The notes under the pieces: model-generated
Database searches by the model: none
The model's input: the letters and a program-made list of their open reading frames with translations, nothing else
Told to the model about the DNA's origin: nothing
From: Gemmatimonadaceae bacterium
GTDB taxonomy: Bacteria > Gemmatimonadota > Gemmatimonadetes > Gemmatimonadales > Gemmatimonadaceae
Assembly (NCBI GenBank): GCA_017881465.1
Contig: JADGQV010000004.1
Coordinates: forward strand, 1-47,247
Reading direction: 5' to 3'
DNA length: 47,247 nucleotides
Shown here: positions 12,372 to 22,607 of the stretch, in pieces
How the letters are laid out: each line of letters starts with the position of its first letter
Numbering within the stretch: the first letter of the stretch is position 1
Program-made: the position numbers and the translations under genes

Positions 12372-13484
12372 ATGTCGGACAAAAACACACGTCGGGAGGA
12401 TTTGCCCGCGAAGCAGAACCTCCTCAACATGCTCCCTTCGGAAGCGGAGGAGCTGCTCCGTGGCTTTGCCGTGGAGCACGGTGAGAAACCCTTCCGCGGC
12501 TCCCAGGTCGTGCGGCACCTGTGGCAGAACCCGGCGGAGAGTTTTGCGTCCATGACCGATCTGCCAGTCGCCTTCCGTGACCTGCTCGAGGAACGCTTCA
12601 CGATCCCACGCCTCGCGCTCGCAACGCGTCAGACGTCGAGCGACGGCACAGAGAAGTTTCTCTTTCGCCTCGAGGACGGCGAGTTCATTGAGACGGTCGC
12701 GATTCCCGAGGGCTCGCGCCTCACGCTTTGCATTTCGTCGCAAGCTGGCTGCGCGCTTCAATGCGCGTTCTGCGCAACCGGCGCCATGGGCTTCACGCGC
12801 AATCTCCAGATGTTCGAGATCGCCGGGCAGGTGCGCGAGATGAAGCTGCTCTCTCCACCAAAGCCGGTGACGAACGTCGTCTTCATGGGAATGGGCGAGC
12901 CGCTGATGAACTGGAAAGCGGTGGATCCGACACTCACCGTTCTCAACTCGCCCGCGGGCCTCGGAATCGGGGCCAGGCATATCACCGTATCGACGGTCGG
13001 CGTGCTCCCCGGGATCGTCGCGCTGGGAGAACGCCCGCAGCAATTCCGGCTTGCGATCTCGATTCACGCTCCCAACGACGAGCTGCGCCAGTCGCTGATG
13101 CCCATCAACACCAAGTACCCGCTCGCGAGCGTCATCGAAGCCGCGAAAGTTTTCGAGCGGCGAGTGACGTTCGAGTACGTGATGCTGGGCGGAATCAACG
13201 ACGGTGGCGAGCAGGCGACGCAGCTCGCCGAGCTGGCGCGGGAGTGTGGCGCCTTCGTGAATCTCATTCCACTTCACCCCGGCGGAGCCGGAGACTTCAC
13301 TCCCAGCTCGCCCCAGCAGATCCAATGGTTCTCGCGACGTCTGAGGGCTCAGCGCGTCGAGGTTGCGGTGCGAAAGAGCCGCGGGATGGACATCGCGGCG
13401 GCATGCGGGCAGTTACGGGTGGAACGGCAGGGGCGGCGGACGCCAGTCGGCGCCGACAAGGACGGTAACGTCCAGGTAGCGTGA
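12372..13484 (+). CDS. rlmN: 23S rRNA (adenine2503-C2)-methyltransferase RlmN
   Basis: Radical SAM motif CALQCAFCATGAMGFTRNL, VVFMGMGEPLMN and RKSRGMDIAAACGQL. SD-like ggaaggag at 12363-12370 just before the ATG. Confidence 0.95.
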   Translation: MSDKNTRREDLPAKQNLLNMLPSEAEELLRGFAVEHGEKPFRGSQVVRHLWQNPAESFASMTDLPVAFRDLLEERFTIPRLALATRQTSSDGTEKFLFRLEDGEFIETVAIPEGSRLTLCISSQAGCALQCAFCATGAMGFTRNLQMFEIAGQVREMKLLSPPKPVTNVVFMGMGEPLMNWKAVDPTLTVLNSPAGLGIGARHITVSTVGVLPGIVALGERPQQFRLAISIHAPNDELRQSLMPINTKYPLASVIEAAKVFERRVTFEYVMLGGINDGGEQATQLAELARECGAFVNLIPLHPGGAGDFTPSSPQQIQWFSRRLRAQRVEVAVRKSRGMDIAAACGQLRVERQGRRTPVGADKDGNVQVA

Positions 13485-13856
13485 GCTGTCGGGACGTATC
13501 GCGATCGGAGCATTCATAGCGCGGGCGACCAGACGCGCCCATTCCGGATGCGAAGATCGATCGTAGACAATGGTAGTCGCGCGTTGCTCGGTCACATTGC
13601 CAGAGCCAACAACATCGAAACCGCGGTCGCGTAAATACAGCGTCGCGCGGCGCGCTAGACCCTTCGTCTTGGTCGCATTCAGAACCTCCACCTTGATGCG
13701 TGTTCCGTCCGGAGCCCGCGCATCATCGGGCGCGTAGCTCACCTTCGGCGCGGAGAAGGCACTGATGACCAGCCAAACAATCCATCCGATCACGCACAGA
13801 ATCAGTAGAACGAGAATGAATCTGCCGTAACGGCGCCGGCGCGGCGGGGGCGTCAC
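13413..13856 (-). CDS. LytR C-terminal domain (LytR_C) membrane-anchored protein
   Basis: N-terminal TM helix, then TRIKVEVLNATKTKGLARRATLYLRDRGFDVVGSGN...DVTVLVGAD, as in LytR_C. Confidence 0.8.
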   Translation of the reverse strand: MTPPPRRRRYGRFILVLLILCVIGWIVWLVISAFSAPKVSYAPDDARAPDGTRIKVEVLNATKTKGLARRATLYLRDRGFDVVGSGNVTEQRATTIVYDRSSHPEWARLVARAMNAPIAIRPDSSRYLDVTVLVGADWRPPPLPFHP

Positions 13857-14398
13857 CGCAGACTATTCCAGAGCTCGACGGTCTCGGGAAAAATGTGATT
13901 GCCCTCGCGCACCGACCACTCGAGGCGGAAGCGCACGACCTGGCGAAACACGCCGTCGAAGTTGTGCGGCACCTGGGTGGCTAGAAAGCCGCGATCCTCG
14001 GCGAGAAATTTGCGGCCCAGCTCGAGGTAATCCGCCATGTAGAGTGCGCGTCCCGTTCGATCCCAGCTCGCGTGTCCGACGGTGTGATAGCGAATGGCGT
14101 CGAGCAGATTGTTTCTCCGCTCTCCTTCGGCTTCGAGCTTGATCGCGACCGCTGGGCCATGCAGCAGGCCGTCGGGGGATTTCCGATCACCCGTGATGTC
14201 GCGCAGCTCGTGGATCGGCGCATCGCGCAGCGCGTCGTGCCAGGTGCCGGCATCGATCCAGGCATTCGCTTCGTCCGCGGTCAGGCGCATCGCCGCCCCC
14301 CACGCCCGCAGCAGCGCCGTCACGCGCGCTATGTGCGCCAGACGCCGCTCGCTCACCTGCGCCCACGTCGGCAATCCCGAGCTCTGGAGACGGACCAT
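13853..14398 (-). CDS. HD-domain hydrolase, YqeK-like
   Basis: RRLAHIARV, GTWHDALRD and YHTVGHASWDRTGRALYMADYLE. Overlaps the LytR_C gene start by 4 bp. Confidence 0.75.
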   Translation of the reverse strand: MVRLQSSGLPTWAQVSERRLAHIARVTALLRAWGAAMRLTADEANAWIDAGTWHDALRDAPIHELRDITGDRKSPDGLLHGPAVAIKLEAEGERRNNLLDAIRYHTVGHASWDRTGRALYMADYLELGRKFLAEDRGFLATQVPHNFDGVFRQVVRFRLEWSVREGNHIFPETVELWNSLR

Positions 14399-14399
14399 T

Positions 14400-15242
14400 T
14401 CAGAAGATGATGTTGTCGATCAATCTGGTCTCGCCGACCCGCACGGCGCCGACGGCTGCATCGCCGTGGCGTACGTTATTTACCCGCTGAAAGGTGTCGG
14501 CATTCACCGCCGCGAGATAACGCGGCGTGAGCCCCGCCACTCGTTCGAGCATCCGCCAGCCTGTCGCCTCGAGTGCGCTCGCCCGTCGTTCTCCCCTGCC
14601 GAAAGCGTCGCGCATTGCGAAAAGGGCTTTCGACAGAATGAGCGCGAGCTCCCGGTCCTTCGGAGAGAGGTATCGGTTCCGGCTCGACATGGCCAGGCCA
14701 TCAGGCTCCCTCACGGTGGGCGCGACAAGAATTCCCACGGGAAAATTGAGATCGCGGACCATGGCTTTCACGACCGCGGCCTGCTGGAGATCCTTCTGGC
14801 CGAAAACAGCCACGTCGGGCATCACGATGTGGAAGAGTTTGGCGACTACAGTGAGAACGCCCTCGAAGTGATGCGGACGTACCGCCCCTTCCCATTCCTT
14901 CCCTATGCTTCCGGGGTGGACAATCACGACGGGAGCGTGCTCCGGGTACATGTCTTCCCGCGTCGGAGTGAACAGGAAGTCCACGCCCCTTTTTGACGCC
15001 AGGTTCGCATCGTCGTCGAGCGTGCGCGGGTAGCGGTCAAAGTCCTCACTGGGTCCGAACTGAAGAGGGTTGACGAAGACACTCATCACGACCGAATCAG
15101 CCACGCGCTTCGCTTCGTCGATGAGGGTGAGATGACCCTCGTGAAGCGCGCCCATTGTCGGCACGAAGGCGATGCTCTTCCCTTTTGCTCGCGCCCCGGC
15201 AATCACGTGGCGCATCTCGTCAATCGTCCCGACCGACTTCAT
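14400..15242 (-). CDS. panC: Pantothenate synthetase
   Basis: FVPTMGALHEGHLTLI, SVFVNPLQFGPSEDFDRYPRT, FGQKDLQQ and MSSRNRYLS. Confidence 0.96.
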   Translation of the reverse strand: MKSVGTIDEMRHVIAGARAKGKSIAFVPTMGALHEGHLTLIDEAKRVADSVVMSVFVNPLQFGPSEDFDRYPRTLDDDANLASKRGVDFLFTPTREDMYPEHAPVVIVHPGSIGKEWEGAVRPHHFEGVLTVVAKLFHIVMPDVAVFGQKDLQQAAVVKAMVRDLNFPVGILVAPTVREPDGLAMSSRNRYLSPKDRELALILSKALFAMRDAFGRGERRASALEATGWRMLERVAGLTPRYLAAVNADTFQRVNNVRHGDAAVGAVRVGETRLIDNIIF

Positions 15243-15244
15243 GC

Positions 15245-16066
15245 CTAGAAGCTATGCTCAGCATCCGGATATGCGCCGCTGCGAACATCGCGCGCCCAGT
15301 TTCCAATGGCCGAGCGGACCTCAGGGGCCATCTCCGCATAGCGCTTGAGGAACTTGGGGTTGAAAGTGTCGTTCAAGCCGAGCAGGTCCGGGAGCACCAG
15401 CACCTGCCCGTCACACTGCACGCCCGCGCCGATGCCTATCGTCGGAATGCCGACCGCGGCAGTGATGCGTGCGGAGACCGCGGCGGGCACGAGCTCGAGC
15501 ACGATCCCGAACGCGCCGGCTTCCTCCAGCCCTTTTGCTTCGCCTATCAATCTCTCCGCTCCTTCCTCTTCGCGCCCCTGAACGCGCGCGCCCCCGAGCG
15601 TGTTGACCGATTGCGGCGTGAAGCCGATGTGAGCCATCACGGGAATCCCAGTGCGCACCAGCGCATGAACTGTGTCGAGCATCTCCGGGCTCCCGCCTTC
15701 GACCTTCACCGCGCCCACACCGGTGTCCTGAATGGCGCGTCCGCAATTGAGCACGGCACTCTCAATGCTCGCCTGATACGAGAGAAAAGGCATGTCGATG
15801 ATGATCAGCGCGCGCTTCACTCCGCGGCGCACGGCCGAGGCGTGGTAGATCATGTGATCCAGCGTCACGGGGAGCGTCGATGTGTAGCCCATCACCGCCG
15901 TTCCAACCGAGTCGCCTACGAGGATGGCGTCCACGCCCGATTCGTCCACGAGCCGCCCAAATAGCGCGTCGTACGCCGTCATCACCACCAGCTTCTCGCC
16001 TTTGCGCTTGCACTCGGCGAAATCACGGACGGTGATAGGGCGATCCTCCGGTTTGGGCTTATCCAA
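15245..16066 (-). CDS. panB: 3-methyl-2-oxobutanoate hydroxymethyltransferase
   Basis: MTAYDALFGRLVDESGVDAILVGDSVG, ALIIIDMPFLSYQ, GIPVMAHIGFTPQS and GIGAGVQCDGQVLVLPDLLGL. Confidence 0.96.
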   Translation of the reverse strand: MDKPKPEDRPITVRDFAECKRKGEKLVVMTAYDALFGRLVDESGVDAILVGDSVGTAVMGYTSTLPVTLDHMIYHASAVRRGVKRALIIIDMPFLSYQASIESAVLNCGRAIQDTGVGAVKVEGGSPEMLDTVHALVRTGIPVMAHIGFTPQSVNTLGGARVQGREEEGAERLIGEAKGLEEAGAFGIVLELVPAAVSARITAAVGIPTIGIGAGVQCDGQVLVLPDLLGLNDTFNPKFLKRYAEMAPEVRSAIGNWARDVRSGAYPDAEHSF

Positions 16067-16475
16067 CGCGCGAGCTCCTCAGTGCGGCAAGCTCTCTCAG
16101 CCAGAAATCGCGATTCGTGAGCTCGGGATGGGGTACCGTGAGTCCCGGCTCGCGCACACTCTGCTTCTCGAACAGCACGATGTCGAGGTCCAGTGTTCGC
16201 GGTCCCCAACGCGCGTTGCGGACGCGCCCCGCGTCGGTTTCGATTCGCTTGAGCTCGGCGAGCAGATCCTGCGGCGAAAGCTCGGTTTCGATGGCGATCA
16301 TCTGATTGAGAAAGGGGCCCTGCGCAACCGATCCAATCGGAGCGGTCTCTTCTGCATCGGTGTGACCCAGCACCCGCGTCGTGGCGAGGGCCGAGATTGC
16401 ACGTCGCGCCTCCGCCAAAAATACCTCACGCTGGCCGAGGTTGGAGCCCAGCGCTATGTAAGCGACATCTCTCAC
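16059..16475 (-). CDS. folK: HPPK (2-amino-4-hydroxy-6-hydroxymethyldihydropteridine pyrophosphokinase)
   Basis: YIALGSNLGQRE, GPFLNQMIAIETELSPQDLLAELKRIE and RWGPRTLDLDIVLF. Confidence 0.95.
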   Translation of the reverse strand: MRDVAYIALGSNLGQREVFLAEARRAISALATTRVLGHTDAEETAPIGSVAQGPFLNQMIAIETELSPQDLLAELKRIETDAGRVRNARWGPRTLDLDIVLFEKQSVREPGLTVPHPELTNRDFWLRELAALRSSRVG

Positions 16476-16852
16476 ACACGCTCTCGCTCGAGGGCAACTT
16501 CCGCGTACGCGAGCGGTCCCGGCAGCGCGACGTTGGGTTTCCGCACGGCTATGCGCACGCGCTCGACCAGCGGGAGCTGGAGGGCGCGGTCCGCGATTCG
16601 CTCGCCGACTTCCTCGAGAAAGTTGGTATGGCCCTGCGTCACGACCTCCGCCACGAGATCGTACAAGCGCCGATAGTCGACGATGTCCTTGGCGGTGGGC
16701 CGCTCACCGCTGCGCCGAACCCAAAGCGATGCGTCAACCTCGATCGACTGCGCAATCTCGGCCTCGTGCGGCAGCACGCCGATGCGCGCGTGAAATCGCA
16801 TCGCCTTGAGGGTGACCACATCGGTATCCGTCGCGTGGTCACTAGCCATCAA
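16472..16852 (-). CDS. folB: Dihydroneopterin aldolase
   Basis: LKAMRFHARIGVLPHEAEIAQSIEVDASLW and TNFLEEVGERIADRAL. Confidence 0.92.
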   Translation of the reverse strand: MMASDHATDTDVVTLKAMRFHARIGVLPHEAEIAQSIEVDASLWVRRSGERPTAKDIVDYRRLYDLVAEVVTQGHTNFLEEVGERIADRALQLPLVERVRIAVRKPNVALPGPLAYAEVALERERV

Positions 16853-17639
16853 GAGCCTCTCGCAGACTACGTGTCAGTTTCAGAACATCCTCCGGGCCAT
16901 GCCCAGCCGCACTCACGAGCGCGCTGCCGACCACGACTCCGTCGGCCAGCTTGCCGACGCTGCGGGCCTGCTCCGGCGTGGAGATTCCAAATCCGACGCA
17001 AATCGGAAGCGTGGTCGTGGATCGAAGGCGCTGGATCGTATCGGGCAATGATGTCGCGATCTTTTCCTGAACTCCGGTGACACCGAGCCGGCTGATAAGA
17101 TAAACGAATCCGCTGCCGTGCCGCGCGATCTCAGCCATTCTGTCGCGCGGGGTCGTCGGGGCGACGAGCCTGATGAACGCGAGAGGACTGGCGCCAAGCC
17201 ACTCCTCGCGCGCTGGATCGGCGCCAACCGGAATGTCGGTGACGAGAATCCCGCTTGCGCCGGCATCTGCCGCTCTCGTGAGAGCGTCGGGGCCCGCGGC
17301 GAGAATCGGATTGAGGTAGCTGAACAAAACGACGGGGACGCGGGGCTTTGCGCGCTCGATGAGGGCGAGGACGCCGTCGTAGGTCATTCCCTTCTCCAGC
17401 GCCTGCTGCGAGCTGGCCTGGATCACCGGTCCATCCGCGATCGGGTCCGAGAAGGGCACGCCGAGCTCGATGACGTCGGCACCGCCTTCCTCGAGCGCGC
17501 GCAGCGTTTCCAGAGAGCGCCCGACGTCGGGATGGCCTGCTGTTACATAGCAGACCAGGGCGCGGCGGGATTCTTTTTTGAGCGCGTCGAAGCGACGCGC
17601 TATGGGGTTAGATGAGGTAGTCGCCGGGGGTGATACCAT
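16842..17639 (-). CDS. trpA: Tryptophan synthase alpha subunit
   Basis: YVTAGHPDVGRSLETLRALEEGGADVIELGVPFSDPIADGPVIQ. Start chosen at 17639 (MVSPP). Confidence 0.95.
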   Translation of the reverse strand: MVSPPATTSSNPIARRFDALKKESRRALVCYVTAGHPDVGRSLETLRALEEGGADVIELGVPFSDPIADGPVIQASSQQALEKGMTYDGVLALIERAKPRVPVVLFSYLNPILAAGPDALTRAADAGASGILVTDIPVGADPAREEWLGASPLAFIRLVAPTTPRDRMAEIARHGSGFVYLISRLGVTGVQEKIATSLPDTIQRLRSTTTLPICVGFGISTPEQARSVGKLADGVVVGSALVSAAGHGPEDVLKLTRSLREALDG

Positions 17640-19077
17640 AGCGATCGGGGTCCGCCGTCTTGATGATGGTCCGGGCATATTGCCCTCCTGCCTCCGGGAC
17701 GGCCAGGTCCACCTGCATCGGCGGACTGATTGTATTCCCCTGCGCGTCGCTGATGATCTTGACGATCGGTCTCGAGAGCGCCTCAGGATTCGGATTGGCC
17801 GCCGAGACGACGGCGAGCTCGAAAGTGTCGAGCACTACCAGCGTTCCGACCGGGTAAATGCCCAACAGGTTTATGAATGCTTTGACGAGCACCGGATCCA
17901 ACCCGCGACGCGGATTGTCGCGCATCTCCTGGAGAACAGCCGAGGGAGCGATTACTTCCGTCCTGTAAACGCGTCTCGATGTGGCCGCATCGTAGCCGTC
18001 GGCGATCGAGACGATCTTGCTGAGAACGCTGACCTGGCGTGGGCGAATGGATTTCGGGTAGCCCGTCAGATCAACTTTCATGTGATGCTCCTGGCACACC
18101 GTCATGGCGCGGTACGAAAGCTCCTCCTGCTGCCGGCGGAACTGGAATAGCACCAGCACGCCGAGCCAGGGGTGGGCGGCCATCCACTTCCACTCTTCGT
18201 CGGTGAGCTCGCCGGTCTTCTGGAGGAGGTCGATCGGAACTCGCGATTTGCCGATATCGTGCATGAGCGCGGCGAGGCCCAGCTCATACAGCTGGAGCTT
18301 GGTCATGCCGAGGCGGCGTCCGAGCGCGATCGAGAAGATGCACACGTTCACCGAGTGCGTGAACGTGTATTCGTCGTAATCGCGGATCGCGGTCAGGCCG
18401 ATGAGCGATGTCTCTTCGTTCAGAACCTGATCGACGATCCCCTGCACGACGCGCTTGATCTTCCTGATGTTCGGCGTCTTGCCAATCCTGACCGAGTTGA
18501 TGACGTCCTTGGTGACGGCAACCGACTGGGAGTAGGTCCGATTGGCGGCCGCCTTTGCTTCCTCGTTGAACTCCTTGTCGGTCGCGGTTTCGGTAGGAGG
18601 GTCAAGTTGGAACATCTCGATCTTCGCGTCCCTGAGCCTGGACTGAATCTCCATGAATCTTTCGGCGGGCGCATTCTTGGTTTCACCGCCCATCAGCGAC
18701 AAGAGCAGCGTCCAGTCGCGAGCCGTTCCGTCAGTGCCGACGTGAATCGCGCCGATGCCGGCGAGCTTGCAGAGCGTCAGGATGTGTCCGAACGTGGCGT
18801 AGTTGCTGAGATCGAGTCTGAGCCGCGTCGAGTTGATGAAGATGAACTCTCCCGAGATTCTGAACTCGAGCTCACCCTCTTCGGCGCGCAGCTCTTCGGC
18901 GACATGCGACAGCTCGGCCAGGGTTTTTTGCACGGCGCTGTGCTCGAGCGGATAGAGCTTGATCGCCCGCAGCGCGGCGTAGAACGCGACCATGAAATTT
19001 CTTCCGCCGCGACGGACGTTGGCGCCGGATGCCCTGTCTCCGTCGCCGGAGACGGTCTTCGTGGCCTGAGCGGTCAC
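17608..19077 (-). CDS. HD-GYP-type signalling protein with divergent GYP motif
   Basis: 489 aa; LMHDIGKSRVPIDLLQKTGELTDEEWKWMAAHPWLG...EHHMKVDLTGYP. Confidence 0.85.
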   Translation of the reverse strand: MTAQATKTVSGDGDRASGANVRRGGRNFMVAFYAALRAIKLYPLEHSAVQKTLAELSHVAEELRAEEGELEFRISGEFIFINSTRLRLDLSNYATFGHILTLCKLAGIGAIHVGTDGTARDWTLLLSLMGGETKNAPAERFMEIQSRLRDAKIEMFQLDPPTETATDKEFNEEAKAAANRTYSQSVAVTKDVINSVRIGKTPNIRKIKRVVQGIVDQVLNEETSLIGLTAIRDYDEYTFTHSVNVCIFSIALGRRLGMTKLQLYELGLAALMHDIGKSRVPIDLLQKTGELTDEEWKWMAAHPWLGVLVLFQFRRQQEELSYRAMTVCQEHHMKVDLTGYPKSIRPRQVSVLSKIVSIADGYDAATSRRVYRTEVIAPSAVLQEMRDNPRRGLDPVLVKAFINLLGIYPVGTLVVLDTFELAVVSAANPNPEALSRPIVKIISDAQGNTISPPMQVDLAVPEAGGQYARTIIKTADPDRYGITPGDYLI

Positions 19078-20774
19078 CCCGTGCCTCCGCGAATCGCGCG
19101 GCTGACGGCGTTTCTGACGATCACATCCTTCTCGCCTGCCGCGCGGTTGAGAGACTCCATTGCTTTTGCACTATTGATCTTGCCCAGAGCCATCGCGGCA
19201 CAGGCGCGCATCTCGGCGTCGTCCTTTTTGCCCATGAATCCTTTGGCGTTGAGCAGACCGTCGAGGAGGGTGACCCCCGCATCGCCACAGAGGAGGCCAT
19301 ACGCCTCGAAGAAGGCCATCTTCTCCGTCAGATTGCTATCCCGCAGCTCCTTCCCCTTGATCACCGCCTCGATTCGCGGCGACGCCGCCCTGGCGTTGCG
19401 AGCGCCGAGCGCGCGCACGGCGACGATGCGTACCTCGCGGTCCTCGTCGATCAGCGCGCGCTCGAGCATCTGCATTGCGCCGGCCGACCCGATTTCCGTG
19501 AGCGCGGTCACGGCGGCGACGCGCATGTCGGACTCTCCGACGGTGAGCATCTTTCCGAGCGCTGGTACCGCCGCGGGCGACTTGAGCGCAGCCGCACGGC
19601 GGATCGCCTCGAGGACAACTGCTTCGTCGTCCGACCCGATGAGACGAATGAGCTCCGCGCTGTTGCTGCTGGCCAGGCGACCGGCGGCGACCTCGAGCAG
19701 CATCTTGAGCGAAGGATTGTTGCTGCGTCCGATCCAGCCGAGAATTGTCTCGAGCGCACGGGGCTGGAGAATTCCGAACAGCTCATCCAGCTCGTGCTGG
19801 GGGGCGCGAAGGGGCGAATCTTCGAGCGCCTGAAGGAGCTGCCCCAGCGGCTTGGGATCGCTCATCAGCTCGCCGAGCTGCATGAGACGATTCTTCTGCG
19901 TCTCCAGCACCTCGGGCGCGCGGTTCGCGGTTACTCCTGCTTCGCGCAGGAGGTATGCGGCGTTTCGATACTGCGCGGTGGAGAGGAGAATGAGGAGGAA
20001 ATAGTCGAGCAGTCCGCAGATCTCCTCGCGCACTGTCGGGTCCTTCTGGTTCTCGAATGTGTCCAGGAGCGATGCGATTACGGACGGCCGCAAATCGGTG
20101 GAAAATTCCCGCTTGATCTCGCCCTGCAGATATTCGACTTCGTGGTCGTCGAGGAAATAGAGGGTCGCGTCGAACTCGTCCATGCTGGCGATCGAGGACT
20201 GGGTCGATTCGAGACCAGCCTCAGCCTGCGCCGGCGAGAGAATCTTTTCCTTTTGCTCCGCCCGCTCCATGGATTCGACGCCGGGGCCGCCATCCTGCGT
20301 GAGATCGACGTATCGGTACTGCAGCGTCACGAACTCGCGCTCCCACATCAGCGTGAGGAGGTCGTCGTCGTCATCTGTCGCCTTTCTAACGCGCTGCAGG
20401 AGGTTGAAGAACACGCCAAGCTCTTCCTGCTCGAACCCCTTGAGCATCTTCAGCTCGCGAACGCCATCTTTGTAGAGGAGCCACGCGATGTTGTCGCTGG
20501 TCCGCTCCTCCTCGTCGAGAACCACGCGGCCTTCCCACTCGAGGCGTGTCTCGACCACCTGCAGGTCGATCTCGTCGGTGTGCACCCAGAGCGCGGCGAA
20601 CGATTCCCTGACAGCTTCGAGAGAGCGCGCGTGCATCGGATTGTTCGGCAGATAGAGCTGATGCGCGCGAACGGCCTTGACGAAGGCCTTGAGCAGGTCG
20701 GTGACGTAGACAATCGGGAACGAAGGCTCACTGAGCTCGCGTTCCTCGGTCTTTGGTGGAACCGACGTTGTCAT
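19074..20774 (-). CDS. HEAT-repeat protein with N-terminal region related to the HD-GYP neighbour
   Basis: 566 aa with multiple alpha-helical HEAT-like units ([39 protein letters not shown]...). ATGA overlap with the HD-GYP gene. Confidence 0.78.
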   Translation of the reverse strand: MTTSVPPKTEERELSEPSFPIVYVTDLLKAFVKAVRAHQLYLPNNPMHARSLEAVRESFAALWVHTDEIDLQVVETRLEWEGRVVLDEEERTSDNIAWLLYKDGVRELKMLKGFEQEELGVFFNLLQRVRKATDDDDDLLTLMWEREFVTLQYRYVDLTQDGGPGVESMERAEQKEKILSPAQAEAGLESTQSSIASMDEFDATLYFLDDHEVEYLQGEIKREFSTDLRPSVIASLLDTFENQKDPTVREEICGLLDYFLLILLSTAQYRNAAYLLREAGVTANRAPEVLETQKNRLMQLGELMSDPKPLGQLLQALEDSPLRAPQHELDELFGILQPRALETILGWIGRSNNPSLKMLLEVAAGRLASSNSAELIRLIGSDDEAVVLEAIRRAAALKSPAAVPALGKMLTVGESDMRVAAVTALTEIGSAGAMQMLERALIDEDREVRIVAVRALGARNARAASPRIEAVIKGKELRDSNLTEKMAFFEAYGLLCGDAGVTLLDGLLNAKGFMGKKDDAEMRACAAMALGKINSAKAMESLNRAAGEKDVIVRNAVSRAIRGGTG

Positions 20775-21955
20775 GCGGGAAGAAGTCCCATTTCAGTTAT
20801 CTGCGCGAGATCCTTGTCGCCCCGACCGCTGATGCAGATAAGCACCGCGTCGTCCTTTTTCCACCGTTCTCTCTCTTTGACGACCCAGGCGACCGCGTGT
20901 GACGTTTCCAGGGCGGGGATGATTCCCTCGAGCCGGCTGAGGATTCCGAGCCCCTCGACTGCTTCGTCGTCGGTGACGGAGACGTAGAGCGCGCGACCTG
21001 TCTCCTTGAGGTAGGAGTGCTCGGGCCCCACTCCAGGGTAATCGAGCCCCGCTGAGATCGAGTGCGCGGGATGGACCTGGCCGCTCTCATCCTGTAGCAG
21101 ATAGCTGAGCGAGCCGTGGAGGACGCCCGGAACTCCACGCTGGAGGGAGGCGGAATGCTCGCCCGTATCGAGACCCTTTCCGGCCGCTTCGACTCCTACC
21201 AGCTCCACTGCCCGGTCTGGCACGAAGGCGTGGAATATTCCCATTGCGTTGGATCCGCCGCCTACGCACGCCACTACGCTGGAAGGTGCACGACCGGCCG
21301 TCTCGAGCATTTGAGCTTTTGCCTCCCGCCCGATGACTGATTGGAAATCACGAACCATTCGAGGGTACGGTGCCGGACCAACGACCGAGCCAATGATGTA
21401 GTAGCTGTCATTGACGTTCGTGACCCAGTCGCGAATCGCTTCGCTGGTCGCGTCCTTGAGAGTCCGCGTTCCGGAAAGGACGGGGACGACTTTCGCTCCC
21501 ATGAGCCGCATGCGATAGACGTTGAGCTGCTGCCGTCGCATGTCCTCTTCGCCCATGTAGACCGTGCAATCGAGGCCGAACCGCGCGCACACCGTCGCCG
21601 TCGCCACTCCGTGCTGGCCCGCGCCCGTTTCCGCGATGATGCGTCGCTTGCCCATCCGCTGCGCCAGCAGCGCCTGCGCAAGTGCGCTGTTGATCTTGTG
21701 CGCACCGGTGTGATTCAGATCCTCGCGCTTGAGATACACGTCGCACCCCACCGCGTGGGACAGTCGCGGAGCGGTGCTGAGCGGAGATGGACGCCCAACG
21801 TATTCCTTGAGAAGGCGGTCCAGCTCACGCTGGAACTCCGGGTCGCGGATCGCCTGGTCGAACGCGGCATCCAGCTCGTCGAGCGCGGGAATCAGCGTCT
21901 CGGGCACGTACCGGCCGCCGAACGCGCCGAAACGGTGGAGGGTGTCCGTCGCCAC
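20771..21955 (-). CDS. trpB: Tryptophan synthase beta subunit
   Basis: [42 protein letters not shown] and [12 protein letters not shown]. Confidence 0.97.
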   Translation of the reverse strand: MATDTLHRFGAFGGRYVPETLIPALDELDAAFDQAIRDPEFQRELDRLLKEYVGRPSPLSTAPRLSHAVGCDVYLKREDLNHTGAHKINSALAQALLAQRMGKRRIIAETGAGQHGVATATVCARFGLDCTVYMGEEDMRRQQLNVYRMRLMGAKVVPVLSGTRTLKDATSEAIRDWVTNVNDSYYIIGSVVGPAPYPRMVRDFQSVIGREAKAQMLETAGRAPSSVVACVGGGSNAMGIFHAFVPDRAVELVGVEAAGKGLDTGEHSASLQRGVPGVLHGSLSYLLQDESGQVHPAHSISAGLDYPGVGPEHSYLKETGRALYVSVTDDEAVEGLGILSRLEGIIPALETSHAVAWVVKERERWKKDDAVLICISGRGDKDLAQITEMGLLPA

Positions 21956-21956
21956 G

Positions 21957-22607
21957 CTAGCGGGGACGGATTCCGGTGGCGGCGGTGTAAAAATCCCGCA
22001 TCAGCCACGGATCCTTGATGCCGGGTGCGCTCTCGACGCCCGAGGAAACATCGACGACATCGGGAGCGAGCGTCCTGATCGCGCTGACGACATTGTATGG
22101 GCTCAGTCCTCCCGCGAGCACGACCGCGCAGCTTCCTCTATCGAGGGCGAGATCCACCGCCAGATCGTTCCATGGGAGAGCGTGTCCGGTGCCGCCAAGG
22201 CGCGAGCCGGTCCTCGCATCCAGAACAATTGCGTCCGCGTTATCGAAGAGCAGCTCGGCGTACGCCGGAATATGCGATCCCGCGATTCTGATCGCCGCCC
22301 AGATCTCGCCGCGAAATTTGCCCCTGATCGCCACCACTTCCGAGGTCGTTGGATCGGCGTGGAGCTGCACGATGTCCAGGTGCGCCTCCTCGGAAGCGCG
22401 TTCGATTTCTTCGGGCTCATTCGTGCCGAACACGCCGACGCGCTTGACCCCAGTGCCCGCGGCGTCGAGGATCTTGCGACCCTGAGCTGGCGAGACGCGG
22501 CGAGGGCCGTCCGCGAAGACGACTCCGATGTAGCTCGCTCCAATCTCTGCGGCGAGCGCGGCGTCGTCGGGGCGCGTCATGCCGCAGAACTTAACCTTTG
22601 CGAGCAC
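21957..22607 (-). CDS. trpF: Phosphoribosylanthranilate isomerase
   Basis: [39 protein letters not shown] start at 22607 chosen; the track ORF extends further upstream. Confidence 0.92.
   Translation of the reverse strand: MLAKVKFCGMTRPDDAALAAEIGASYIGVVFADGPRRVSPAQGRKILDAAGTGVKRVGVFGTNEPEEIERASEEAHLDIVQLHADPTTSEVVAIRGKFRGEIWAAIRIAGSHIPAYAELLFDNADAIVLDARTGSRLGGTGHALPWNDLAVDLALDRGSCAVVLAGGLSPYNVVSAIRTLAPDVVDVSSGVESAPGIKDPWLMRDFYTAATGIRPR

Noticed and set aside
12354-13325. N-terminal extension of the 939-aa aspS ORF
   Set aside because: This part is antisense to rlmN and resembles no domain; AspRS begins around MQLLNLTPL or later.
17608-20987. Long plus-strand ORFs 18172-19833 (553 aa) and 19029-20987 (652 aa)
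   Set aside because: Antisense shadows of the HD-GYP and HEAT genes in GC-rich DNA. Arg/Glu/Leu-rich with no recognisable domains.
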